Assembly: GCA_947462335.1 (NCBI GenBank)
Contig: OX381710.1
Location: 24,955,772-25,019,771, forward strand
Length of the DNA: 64,000 nt
Origin: Harmothoe impar
Lineage: Eukaryota > Annelida > Polychaeta > Phyllodocida > Polynoidae
Direction of reading: 5' to 3'
Shown: positions 56,090 to 64,000 of the stretch, one piece after another
How the letters are laid out: every line of letters starts with the position of its first letter
Numbering within the stretch: the stretch's first letter is position 1
Notes under the pieces: model-generated
Databases searched by the model: none
What the model saw: the letters and a program-made list of their open reading frames with translations, nothing else
What the model was told of the DNA's origin: nothing
Position numbers and translations under genes: made by a program

Positions 56090-56300
56090 GTGTATGTCCT
56101 AGCGCCGCGTGGTGCCGCGTGGTGCCGGGTGCGGGAGTCACCTCCTGTAGCTGCCAAGTCCCCACAACTCCTCCTCTCCCTTCTCCTCCTGCCTCCACCA
56201 AGCACCAGGCCGCCGCGCACCGTCCCCTAGCTGCCTCCTGCCACCCCCTCCTCCTGGCCGCCGCTACCTGGCGCAAGGTGGCGCGCTGAGCGCTGTCCTC
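56090..56300. promoter_or_regulatory. CpG-rich block, possible minus-strand promoter
   Basis: GTCCTAGCGCCGCGTGG repeats with GTGCCGCGTGGTGCCGGGTG and CCGCCGCGCACC. Position relative to the candidate exon at 55.8 kb would suit a minus-strand promoter. The 229-aa minus ORF across the block is judged spurious. Confidence 0.3.
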
Positions 56301-56646
56301 CAGGGTGGGGAGTGGTCGGTTTGTACCTGACCTGGAGAATGGTGCATGTGACAGCACGCGCCCAGTGTAGCAGTGTCTTAGCTATTTGTTTATAGATCTC
56401 CGGGTAATGACCACTGGTTACTTTATGTATCTTTATGTATTTCGGAAAGGGACGGAGGGAAAGAAGTATGTGGGGATAGAGGAAGGAAGGAACAGAAAGT
56501 AGGCAGGCATGGAGCCGGCCAGGCAGACATACAGACACGAGTGTGTAAGTGATAACAAAGGAAGGACACGGCTCGGATGGGAATAGCTGAGAGGCAGGGA
56601 AGATGGGAGGGAACCTAGCCAGATTCGCCTTTTGCTTAATCACTAA
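56301..56646. other. Purine-rich unique stretch
   Basis: GGAAGGAAGG and GGCAGGCA words near 56440-56600; no gene. Confidence 0.35.
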
Positions 56647-56805
56647 CACAGCCAAAAATACATTTTCTCATTCCAAGGAAATAAGATAAATTATCTTGTC
56701 TGACGGACAAATGACTGATTCTTAAAGAAATTAGAAAATTGTTTTCTTAAGACTAGTCATTTGTCCACCAGGCGAGTTAATTTATCTTATTTTCTTTTGA
56801 ATGAG
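56647..56805. mobile_element. Hairpin relative of the 1.27-kb element
   Basis: Starts CACAGCCAAAAATACATTTTC like the 5.86-kb element. The body is a long imperfect palindrome: CTCATTCCAAGGAAATAAG against CTTATTTTCTTTTGAATGAG, and GGACAAATGACT against AGTCATTTGTCC. The outer right TIR is missing. Confidence 0.7.
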
Positions 56806-57190
56806 ACGTTTCACTACAGTGGATGCACCTATAGGGGAGACTAGGGTCATGGAGATGGTTATAGGCATGTTTTGTAGAGGAGGGGAGGGAAGTGTCATTC
56901 TGTAGTGAGAGGACACAACCAAAGTGTACCATTCTGTGGGTATACGGAGTAGCCCCCCGGCAGATTATGTATGACAATCTATATGCACCTGCATTTGAGT
57001 CTAAACCAGGAATGTGATAAGGGAGTGACGCCACTGTTAAAAATTTGAACCGCTCAGAGAGGGATTTCTAAACCAATCTCAGTCTCAGGATGAGAGTAAG
57101 GTGGAGCTGGGGAGTGCAGAGATCAGCAGGAAGGCCCCCGGGAGCTGCTCGGCCCGGCTGTAAGGCATGTTGCAGTTCATGTGAGCAGCT
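56806..57190. other. Unique stretch, no gene seen
   Basis: Mixed DNA without exon or repeat signals beyond short GGGAG patches. Confidence 0.35.
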
Positions 57191-57193
57191 CAG

Positions 57194-57398
57194 TTAACCC
57201 TTTAGGTACCGCATAGTGTTTAATGCGCTATGTCCTTCGTCATCATGATTTTTGGATACATCTCTGGGGAGACTACTCGCCAGGGCTGCATTCATGCATC
57301 ATTCCTACCCTTAAGGAGTGCATCATGATACTTCATGATACTTCATGACGACAATGACTATAATGCATTAAAGCACTATGCGGCTATTGTAGGGTTAA
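57194..57398. mobile_element. TTAA-family MITE, complete with TTAA flanks
   Basis: TTAA 57194-57197 and 57395-57398 bracket CCCTTTAGGTACCGCATAGTG...GCACTATGCGGCTATTGTAGGG. The best example of symmetric ends plus target-site duplication. Confidence 0.85.
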
Positions 57399-57555
57399 GT
57401 CATGTTGGAGTTGATCTGGGGAGCAGTAGCTGAGCAGTTGCCACCATGCAGCTCCCTCCTCCACGGTCTGCGTGTGGTCACAGTATTACTGCATGTTTAC
57501 TGGGAACCCTGCCTGCAGCCATCCTGAGTACAAAGCAGGCCCCTACTTCAGACTT

Positions 57556-57686
57556 GAAGGGCATGCATAGTGTGCCCATGCGTCAGTATGATACACCAAT
57601 GCAGTGAGCTAGTGATGCGTTAGTGTATCATGATGACAACGGGATAGAACGCCCTGAGGGATCATGCCTTCCTTATAAATGGTTAA
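57556..57686. mobile_element. TTAA-family MITE, partial
   Basis: GAAGGGCATGCATAGTG, GTCAGTATGATACACC and GTGTATCATGATGACAACG, ending CCTTATAAATGGTTAA. Shortened copy. Confidence 0.6.
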
Positions 57687-57699
57687 GAGTACAGCCTTC

Positions 57700-57810
57700 C
57701 ATTGCAAGGTTTACAGCAAACAAAGAGGAGGTTCTCAGAACATTGCTTCTATTGATGATTGACATAGTCTGGGTTGCATTTAACATAGATTCACATGGCG
57801 TTAACTTCCT
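57700..57810. promoter_or_regulatory. Candidate CNE with PBX-MEIS site
   Basis: TGATTGACA at 57756-57764 fits the PBX-MEIS composite site (TGATTGACAG) except the last base. Flanks are unique: CCTTCCATTGCAAGG, GGTTGCATTTAACATAG. The ORF 57623-58132 crosses it without domain character. Confidence 0.3.
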
Positions 57811-58744
57811 TCTAATCTCAGCTATACATCCCACCTCCTTCGTTGTATTGTTCTCTTCTCTCTGCCTCATCTCCGTCTCAGCCACTCATCCTACCCTATC
57901 TCTACTTAACCTTCTCTGTCTATCTCTCCCTCTTCTTCTCTGGTCTTCTCTCATGTTTTTAAATATCATCTGTCACCTACCCCTCAGCAGCCAAATGTAT
58001 ATCATAGTAAATCGGTTTACTTCTAACTTCAGAATGAATCTACCCTGTTCACCCCCTCCTTGTATCCATGTTTTCCATCACTTACTAAGAGAGGTTAAGT
58101 TGCAGCAGCTGCCCTGCCAACTGTCGTGTTAATTATTCACCTTACCCAGATGTATGGTACACGGAGGGGCTGCCTGTGGTTGTGGGTCACGTTATCTCTT
58201 ATCCCCTTAGCGGAGGGGGCAGTATCGAGGGGGGAGGGGGGGGGGACCGTCCACAGTTCTTCAACTTCTAATATTTGTCAGAAGATGACAGGGTAGCAGC
58301 ATTGACTATTGGGTGCATGTGTCAGCATGGTAGACTGGGTCTTAGCACTGAATTGCTATTTGCAGACCGGCATGAGAAGTTCAACTTTCACAAAAATGAA
58401 TACCACATATTACAAGACATGGGACAAGAAGGGTCGCCTTGGCAGAGAGGTAATTGTGGTGATTATCAGAATGTTAATCAGTGTGTCAGGGAACCCCGCA
58501 AGGAGCATCCTTTCTGTATGCTCACATTCAGGACCAGTCTTGTAAAGACAATAACAAAGTTAATATTCAGAAAGGCAACTCTCCAAGCAGGCCTATTGTA
58601 ATCAATGTCATTTTCTCTACCATTCAATGAACTTTTTAAGTCCATAATTGAAGAACTCTTATTGATCCTGCCTGCTACATGGCATAACACTTTGACACTA
58701 CAAATGTACTACTACCTGGACCTATTCCATGTCCTGTCCATATA
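57811..58744. other. Unique stretch, no gene seen
   Basis: C/T-rich to 58090, then a G run near 58226-58245, then AT-rich. The plus ORF 58275-58601 shows no domain or splice support. Confidence 0.35.
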
Positions 58745-58907
58745 ATAGGATCGGCACGATGTATAAATGCAGCACTATCCCGGTGGGCACAGGACATTGA
58801 ATCAACATTGAAAACTGGTTGACAATGTTGATTCAATGTTGATTTAATGTTGATTCAGCGTTGAACCGAAATTTGTGCCCACTGGGATGCTGCCCGTAAA
58901 GGGTTAA
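58745..58907. mobile_element. TTAA-family MITE carrying a nested insertion
   Basis: Family words GGATCGGCACGATGTATAAA lie at the left and GCTGCCCGTAAAGGG with TTAA 58904-58907 at the right. They are separated only by the CCCAGTGGGCAC-type element at 58779-58886, which therefore inserted later. Confidence 0.75.
58779..58886. mobile_element. CCC(A/G)GTGGGCAC MITE, nested
   Basis: CCCGGTGGGCAC and GTGCCCACTGGG ends, AT on each flank, interior ATTGAATCAACATTGAAAAC and inverses. Inserted in a TTAA-family copy. Confidence 0.8.
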
Positions 58908-60450
58908 CCGCTACATCTATTTACCTTTTCGAAATTCAAAGGAATAAGGATGGCTCCATGTGCATACAGAGCACGCTGTGTCACCTAGAGCCGCGATCAC
59001 TAAACATCCACCAAACATAACTGGGACCTGTTCTTGAAAACACCATATTCCTTAATGGCTGCTTTCGATATTGTGGTGTTACTTTGAATGATTATGTCAT
59101 ACTTAGTAAATCATACATTATAAGGTGGAACAACAGATCAATTGTATACAGTGTATGACGTCACACTTGAACAAATATAACAATTGCTGCATAGTTCAAG
59201 CCTGGAAGCTGTTAAGAAATTACTAGTTAGTGTTTTTTAAATGGTGAAATGTGCAATGACATGTGTAATTTTGGATGCTGCTTGTCAAAATAAAGCTGTT
59301 TATAAGAAGCATCCTGGTAGAGACTAACAGTGCTGTGCCAGTACTGACATGTATTTGTCAACTTGTAAAGAACCTCAGGCTGATATATGGAGGTGTCCTA
59401 GTTAGCCTTCTGAAATCCGACATGGAAATACACTTTTGGAATAATTTGAATGTGCACACCATGGCCCATGTAGGCACTTGGATATATTTTTAAAAACAGT
59501 TATAATATATTCTGTCTGGAATCATGTGATAGGCCACATTGACCCCCTCTCAGAACATTTGTAGAAGTGTCCTAAGTAGAAGTGAAGAAATCAACCAGAA
59601 CATGCATAGGCTGCAGAAGCAAGCTAGTGCTATACAAATGTACACAGCCTGGTGTGGCAAATTGGCACCAACTATTAGAGACACGCTGTTCTCTCTTTAT
59701 TGCAAGGTAACATGAGATATCAGGCTTGCACAATATTACAATTTTACTTGTGTAAATATATCTCACTGATTAAATCCGAATCCTACAATATGTGATGTGT
59801 ATAGCCCATTCTTTTATTGATTGAAAGGAACAGTGATACTAGACACAGGTGGTGAAACCACCGATTAGATCTCAACCATGACTCACCAGTGACATTTGGT
59901 GTTAGGATCTAACATCTTACAAATAGGCTTACATAGGGATATGAAGCAGTGCCACCTGCACTAGTTCTATAGCACTGTATCTTCAAGGTGGAGTTGTAGA
60001 TGTACATACATTGTACATATGGTCATATAATTCCTTTCTTCTAAAGCCAATCTATACTACAGAACCATTGTAGTTATCATAAAGATAGCTGGTCAATAAA
60101 GGACATACTTGTGTTGTTAAAGGAGGCATGTCCACTGTACTGTAGCTTACCCAGACTGCTTAACACTGGTATTTCAAGACAGAACATGACTAATTTAGGG
60201 GAAAGCAGGAAACCTCTTGGGATTCCACGCATGAGGCTGGAAATGGACATGTAGCATACTATTGATATGTAGAAAGAGGGCCGCATGTTAATACAAAGGG
60301 GCCATGAATATTTCAATGAAATTTGCTAAGTTAAAGTTATCCTTCACATTTGGATAATTGCCATATTAGGACCTATAATTAGATATATTCCAGATGATAA
60401 GTAGTAGTCAGGGCCCGTTTTCAGGAAATCAAAATTTTTAAGGCCAAAAA
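58908..60450. other. AT-rich stretch, no gene seen
   Basis: Unique AT-rich DNA; ORFs on either strand lack domains. Nothing else is supported. Confidence 0.4.
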
Positions 60451-60452
60451 AG

Positions 60453-60464
60453 GCAGCCATTTTG
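60453..60464 (-). promoter_or_regulatory. YY1-type site
   Basis: Minus strand CAAAATGGCTGC is a full YY1 consensus. It stands in AT-rich DNA with no CpG island, so it may be chance or part of an old repeat. Confidence 0.25.
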
Positions 60465-60879
60465 TTTTTGATTCTTTGGCCAGATGACATCAAAATATGA
60501 AATGTTATGCAGCAGATTTGGATTCAGCTCACCCGAATTATCCTAATACAACTCTAAAAACAACTCTACTGCAAAATGCCTTGACCCTTTTTATGAGGCC
60601 TCTTTTCCAGAAAATGCTCCTGACTATAGCGGACAGTCGGCTAAAAGAGCTTTCCAATAAGCTAGTGCATGCTCTGTTATCTCTAATAGGGGCTGAATAG
60701 GAGCAAAAACGAATAGGGTCATTTCAGGCAGGCACTCATAAGGGTGCCAAATTTAGTGTGCCACCTGTGACTGCTGGTTTGTATCAACGTGTCCTATTCA
60801 CTGTGTTCTTTCTCATCTGTCTCCAAGTCTGTGTGAATAATTCACAGCAAAGCAACCTTAACCTCCAACTGCAGTTTAC

Positions 60880-61110
60880 ACGCCTTTAAGGGCCGTATTG
60901 TGCTCTAATGTACTGTGACATTTGTTGTCATCATACTCTAGTGAGTCTATTCGCCAGGACTGCATTTGTGCATCATTGCGACCTTTTTGGGAGTGTATCA
61001 ACCCCATATGTTCGGTGTGATACCCATGGAGCCCTGCATTTATGCATCATGACGACGATGGGAGTAGAGCAATTTATCAGTAATACACCCAGTATGCCTT
61101 ACATGGTTAA
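60880..61110. mobile_element. TTAA-family MITE
   Basis: CGCCTTTAAGGGCCGTATTGTG, GTTGTCATCATACTC, GGACTGCATTTGTGCATC and GCATTTATGCATCATGACG, ending CTTACATGGTTAA. Confidence 0.7.
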
Positions 61111-62000
61111 ACTCTGTCTAGACTCATCTACTGACGATGTAACAGATAGAATGTCATATGCTGGATTCTGGACCCCTTGCTCCCTCACTCTAGCTTAATG
61201 GAGCCAGGCTGTGAGAACCTGTAACTCATTCAGGATGTACATAGACAGAGGTTCGCGATGATCTGTCCAGACAACAGGTTTCTTCACGGGTGATGCTTTG
61301 GGTCATATCACACGAGGCTATATGATATAGCTGAGAACAATGCTGTCCAAGGCACCACGAGCAAAGAGACCATGAGTGCGGACTGATTTGAGTAGATCTC
61401 GAGAATCGGTTTCTTCACAGGGGTGTGGAGATATAGCTATACAGCTGTCTACTGACAACTGTAACTAGGTACCCACCTGGAAGCATGTTTGGTGAAACTT
61501 GATGTGGGCACTTCAGAATGTTTCACTTCAAAATGTTTGTGATACCCCTCGATCCCCTTTCCCCATCTCGCAATACCATGGTTTCTGTTGATGCTCCCCT
61601 GACCATGTCCTTTTCTGACCCTCCCCTGTCCCCAACCATGGTTTTGATTGACCTCCAAGCCCCACCCATTACCATCTTCTTTATTGACCCTGTCATGTCC
61701 AATGTTGGTCACATGACAGTGTCAGAGGTGTGGCCCCCTGGTGGAGGGAGAAGATGCCTCCTGGCGGTCAGTTTACACACTAGTGCCTGAATTAACCAGG
61801 TGGTGGTAACAGTATAGCTGTGTTCCTGCCGTACGTGTGTATTTGTATGAAGGTGGCGGGGGCAAAATTGTACTAGATGATAATAAAAAAAATTGAATCT
61901 ATGTCTAAAGATAATCAACACAACTACAATAATCAATATATGGTACATTTATAAACATGGTGGCAAGTTTATTAATGTAAATCAGGCTCTGGCTTAACGT
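61111..62000. other. Unique stretch, no gene seen
   Basis: Mixed DNA; the overlapping ORFs at 61449-61790 on both strands lack domains. Confidence 0.35.
61732..61744 (-). promoter_or_regulatory. CTCF-type motif
   Basis: Minus strand CCACCAGGGGGCC matches the core except the base after GGC. It is divergent to the plus-strand motif at 62143, 400 bp away. Confidence 0.42.
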
Positions 62001-62011
62001 CACAGATCGCA

Positions 62012-62090
62012 GTAGTATATAGAAATTTGAATCTGGCCCTGGCTAGTGTCAGGGGTATACAGAAATGTGCATCAGTCCATAGCTTTATGT
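62012..62090 (+). repeat. Outlying units of the 50-bp minisatellite
   Basis: AGTAGTATATAGAAATTTGAATC and GGTATACAGAAATGTGCATCAG resemble the array at 62.54 kb, from which they are separated by about 440 bp of unrelated DNA. Confidence 0.7.
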
Positions 62091-62142
62091 GAATATCTAG
62101 AAAAAAGACCCCTTCGGAGTGTAGTTTTAGTTCTAGTTTTGA

Positions 62143-62156
62143 CCACCAGGGGGCAT
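62143..62156 (+). promoter_or_regulatory. CTCF-type motif
   Basis: CCACCAGGGGGCAT matches the CTCF core fully through GGGGGC. It lies in the spacer between the two parts of the GAGTAGTATAC-type array. Confidence 0.45.
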
Positions 62157-62199
62157 CGTGGATGCAACAGAGTTCTTAATTACATGATATAATGGTTTA

Positions 62200-62525
62200 C
62201 ATTATAAAATGTTCTATGCCCATTTTTATGTGCGATACAATAATCCTCATGTAATTAACATTGAACATTCTATATTTGGAATGAAAAAATAACGTTTTTA
62301 ATGAGGAATTAGCACATATTATGACACTTTTGGCTTGCCATGGAAAGTAAGCAAAGTTGGAGGTAATAATCCTAATTTCTTTAACATCCGATCAGTTACC
62401 CAAAACTGAAAACAGAACACAAAGATTTCTGATAAATTGTCATCACTATTTATTATGGGATACAATGCATTTAGAGCTTCTTTACCATTTGCAGTTAGTG
62501 TAATGAGCTAATGTTTCAAAAAGCG
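62200..62525. other. AT-rich candidate noncoding element between array parts
   Basis: Dense AT words of homeodomain and MADS type (CATGTAATTAACATTG, TTCTATATTTGGAATG, TTTTTAATGAGGAATTAGC). Unique sequence, no ORF. Confidence 0.3.
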
Positions 62526-62537
62526 ATTCCAGATGTT

Positions 62538-62735
62538 AGTAGTATACAGAAATGTGAATCAGTCGCTGGCTCTACTTTGCAGGTGTCAGTAGTATACAGA
62601 AATGTGAACCAATCCCTGGCTATACTTTACAGATGTCAGTAGTATACAGAAATGTGAACCAATCCCTGGCTCTACTTTGCAGGTGGCAGTATTATACAGA
62701 AATGTGAACCAGTCCCTGGCTATACTTAACAGGTA
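62538..62735 (+). repeat. 50-bp minisatellite, four units
   Basis: Units start at 62538, 62588, 62638 and 62688: AGTAGTATACAGAAATGTGA then CCCTGGCT, TACTTTGCAGGTGTC. Confidence 0.95.
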
Positions 62736-63446
62736 GCTCGGGAAGGTAGTGGGGCTGGATGGGTCACCCCCTCCCCGAGAAAATGGATGAGATAGGCGGG
62801 AGAGAGAAGAAGGAAGGTAGCGAGATGGACAGACCAGGGGACAGGAGAGAGAAATGGAATGGCGGAGCCAGGCCCTGAAGATACAAATGAAGGAGAAAGT
62901 TGGTGAGCTTTTTATCTAAGCCCTAACAAGTCCTATCCAATTGCCCCACCTGTCCTGTGGCACCTTGAAACTCAGTCTCTGAGTTAGCTACAGGCCTTAG
63001 TCATGGCAGTAGTCACTTGGGGTGAGCCGGACCAGAGCAGTATGCCCTCTACTTCCGGTCCAATACCAATTCCAACTGGACCCGTTACAACGACGGCCAC
63101 ATCAATCACGTGGTCACTTAGCTAAGACCCCGGATGCTGGTGTGGATAAGAATGGTAATGAACTCTCAGAAACTACCACTCGGCAACAGTGGATCACAGA
63201 CAGCAAGTCTTATTTAGTTCTAGGAGTCCAAATTTGGCCATCTTGAAGGTAGATTGCTCTAGGTTCTGGTCCTTAGGAACTACTTAGCTGAACAATACCT
63301 CTACCACCTATCTCTCGGGGAGGGGTGGGCGATACTCTCGTTCCCAAATCCTACCGAAGGGAGACTCTGGTAACAGCCAAATGACCTTGAACTTGGGATT
63401 CTGCTGGGTCTGGGAAACCCTGCTGGAAGCCTAGAACCAGTGGACA

Positions 63447-63494
63447 GGAACCAGAATGTATGATGGTAGTTTTACCATCAGACTTTCTGGTTCC
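63447..63494. repeat. Two-step hairpin
   Basis: Outer arms GGAACCAGA/TCTGGTTCC (63447-63455, 63486-63494) and inner arms TGATGGTA/TACCATCA (63461-63468, 63473-63480) nest around a 4-nt loop, separated by a 5-base internal loop on each side. It lies just upstream of the LTR-like module. Confidence 0.65.
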
Positions 63495-63530
63495 ATTTCC
63501 CATTCCTGTTCACTATGCTAGGTGGTGAAT

Positions 63531-63930
63531 TGTTCCCTTATGTTTGCCTTGCGCATTGCCGTGCGAGACATGCGCACTGAGGGTCGGACGACCAATGCCA
63601 CTATATAACGGATGAGTTTCCAGGGGATCGGCCTCACAGTCTTCAGCTGTGAGTTGCACCCTTTACTGTCCCTGCTCAGAGCATTGTGGATCAGGCCCGC
63701 TGGCTGACCAGAGGCCACGTGTGTATTATACCTACACCCTATCCCCCACTATTGACCAGCGTGGAGAAAGTTTATCTTGTACTGATATCCTTGTGCCAAA
63801 CCGTTCCCAAAGTGTACCTTCATATCTGTTATGAACTTGTAAAGTGTGGCGTTCTGTACCAGCGCACCAAACACTGTTTTATCTGAATAAACGTACATCT
63901 TCTACCTCTGCATACAGCTCAAGCCAAACC
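63531..63930 (+). mobile_element. Possible solo LTR (TATA box and AATAAA)
   Basis: TATATAA lies near 63602, an initiator-like CTCACAGTC follows about 30 bp later, and AATAAA occurs near 63885, spacing typical of an LTR's R region. The start may be TGTTCCCTTATG at 63531. No second copy, primer-binding site or polypurine tract is in view, and the right end is not defined. A short Pol II transcription unit is the alternative. Confidence 0.25.
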
Positions 63931-64000
63931 GTGTTCTTCTTGTTCTTGGATAGAATAGCAATACCCACAATATGCAGTAGGGAAAACCGGGGCACGTTGA

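Noticed and set aside
55668..56357. 229-aa minus-strand ORF through the CpG block
   Set aside because: It begins at GTG, is stop-free because of GC-rich CTCC/CGCC composition and has overlapping ORFs in other frames. Only its 55779-55811 portion, with real ATG and donor, is kept as a weak exon candidate.
57623..58132. 169-aa plus ORF with hydrophobic stretches
   Set aside because: Begins in a MITE fragment and runs through C/T-rich DNA; no domain, and the hydrophobic residues come from CTC/TCT codons.
58275..58601. 108-aa plus ORF with mixed composition
   Set aside because: Looks less repetitive than most but has no domain, splice site or codon evidence.
62880..63525. Retroelement internal coding region left of the LTR-like module
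   Set aside because: No reverse transcriptase, integrase or gag motifs in any frame that I can see.
43..63990. tRNA genes
   Set aside because: Scanned by eye for GGTTCGAATCC-type B boxes with suitable A boxes and stems; none found. A covariance-model search would be decisive.

Overview
The window looks like a gene-poor stretch of a metazoan nuclear genome. It has no operon-like ORF packing, and the longest ORFs (about 230 aa) come from tandem repeats or GC-rich DNA. It is crowded with short inverted-repeat transposons, minisatellites, simple repeats and long poly-G or poly-C runs. CpG is not depleted. Near-consensus CTCF-, NRF1-, ETS-, YY1- and CREB-like motifs occur in GC-rich islands, which fits a bilaterian. 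A degenerate 'gtgagtgagtaagtgaatgagta...tttaacgcc' fragment at 1114-1170 resembles repeat ends common in molluscan genomes. A marine invertebrate, perhaps a mollusc, is my inference and is not proven. I recognise no complete gene, tRNA, rRNA or CRISPR array.

Most of the recognisable content is repetitive. About two dozen copies, whole or partial, of one palindromic family run from end to end. Its full length is about 225 bp, its ends read TTAACCCTTTAAGGGC, it is rich in CATGATGCA, and intact copies are flanked by TTAA as in piggyBac-type elements. Other non-autonomous DNA elements are a CCCAGTGGGCAC family (10.0, 21.4, 37.7 and 58.8 kb; the last is inserted inside a TTAA-family copy), a 1.27-kb element with CACAGCCAAAAATAATTTT ends (5.86-7.14 kb, with a relative at 56.65 kb), a 347-bp element with matching GTTATC flanks (34.45 kb) and an AAAGTTGTTTGGAGG hairpin (41.53 kb). 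Minisatellites lie at 1.2, 12.1, 14.0, 30.6, 34.9, 39.7, 42.2 and 62.5 kb. A possible LTR-like module with a TATA box and AATAAA is at 63.5-63.9 kb.

Between the repeats are GC-rich islands and mixed AT/GC blocks with dense transcription-factor motifs: 10.5, 11.7, 16.9, 17.8, 19.1, 24.8-25.3, 30.0-30.4, 35.8, 37.1, 44.1, 46.4, 50.4, 52.1-52.9 and 57.7 kb. They read like candidate promoters, enhancers or conserved noncoding elements, as around a developmental gene with long introns or in an intergenic desert. No alignment was possible, so conservation is untested.

A few short segments have good splice signals and could be exons of genes mostly outside the window or of noncoding RNAs. On the minus strand these are a strong-Kozak start exon beside a CpG-rich island (55.8 kb), an 18-nt microexon (42.03 kb), a 38-nt exon (38.25 kb) and a possible last exon (31.9 kb). 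On the plus strand they are a 75-nt exon (22.95 kb) and a 45-nt exon (46.84 kb). None has a recognised protein family and all need RNA evidence.
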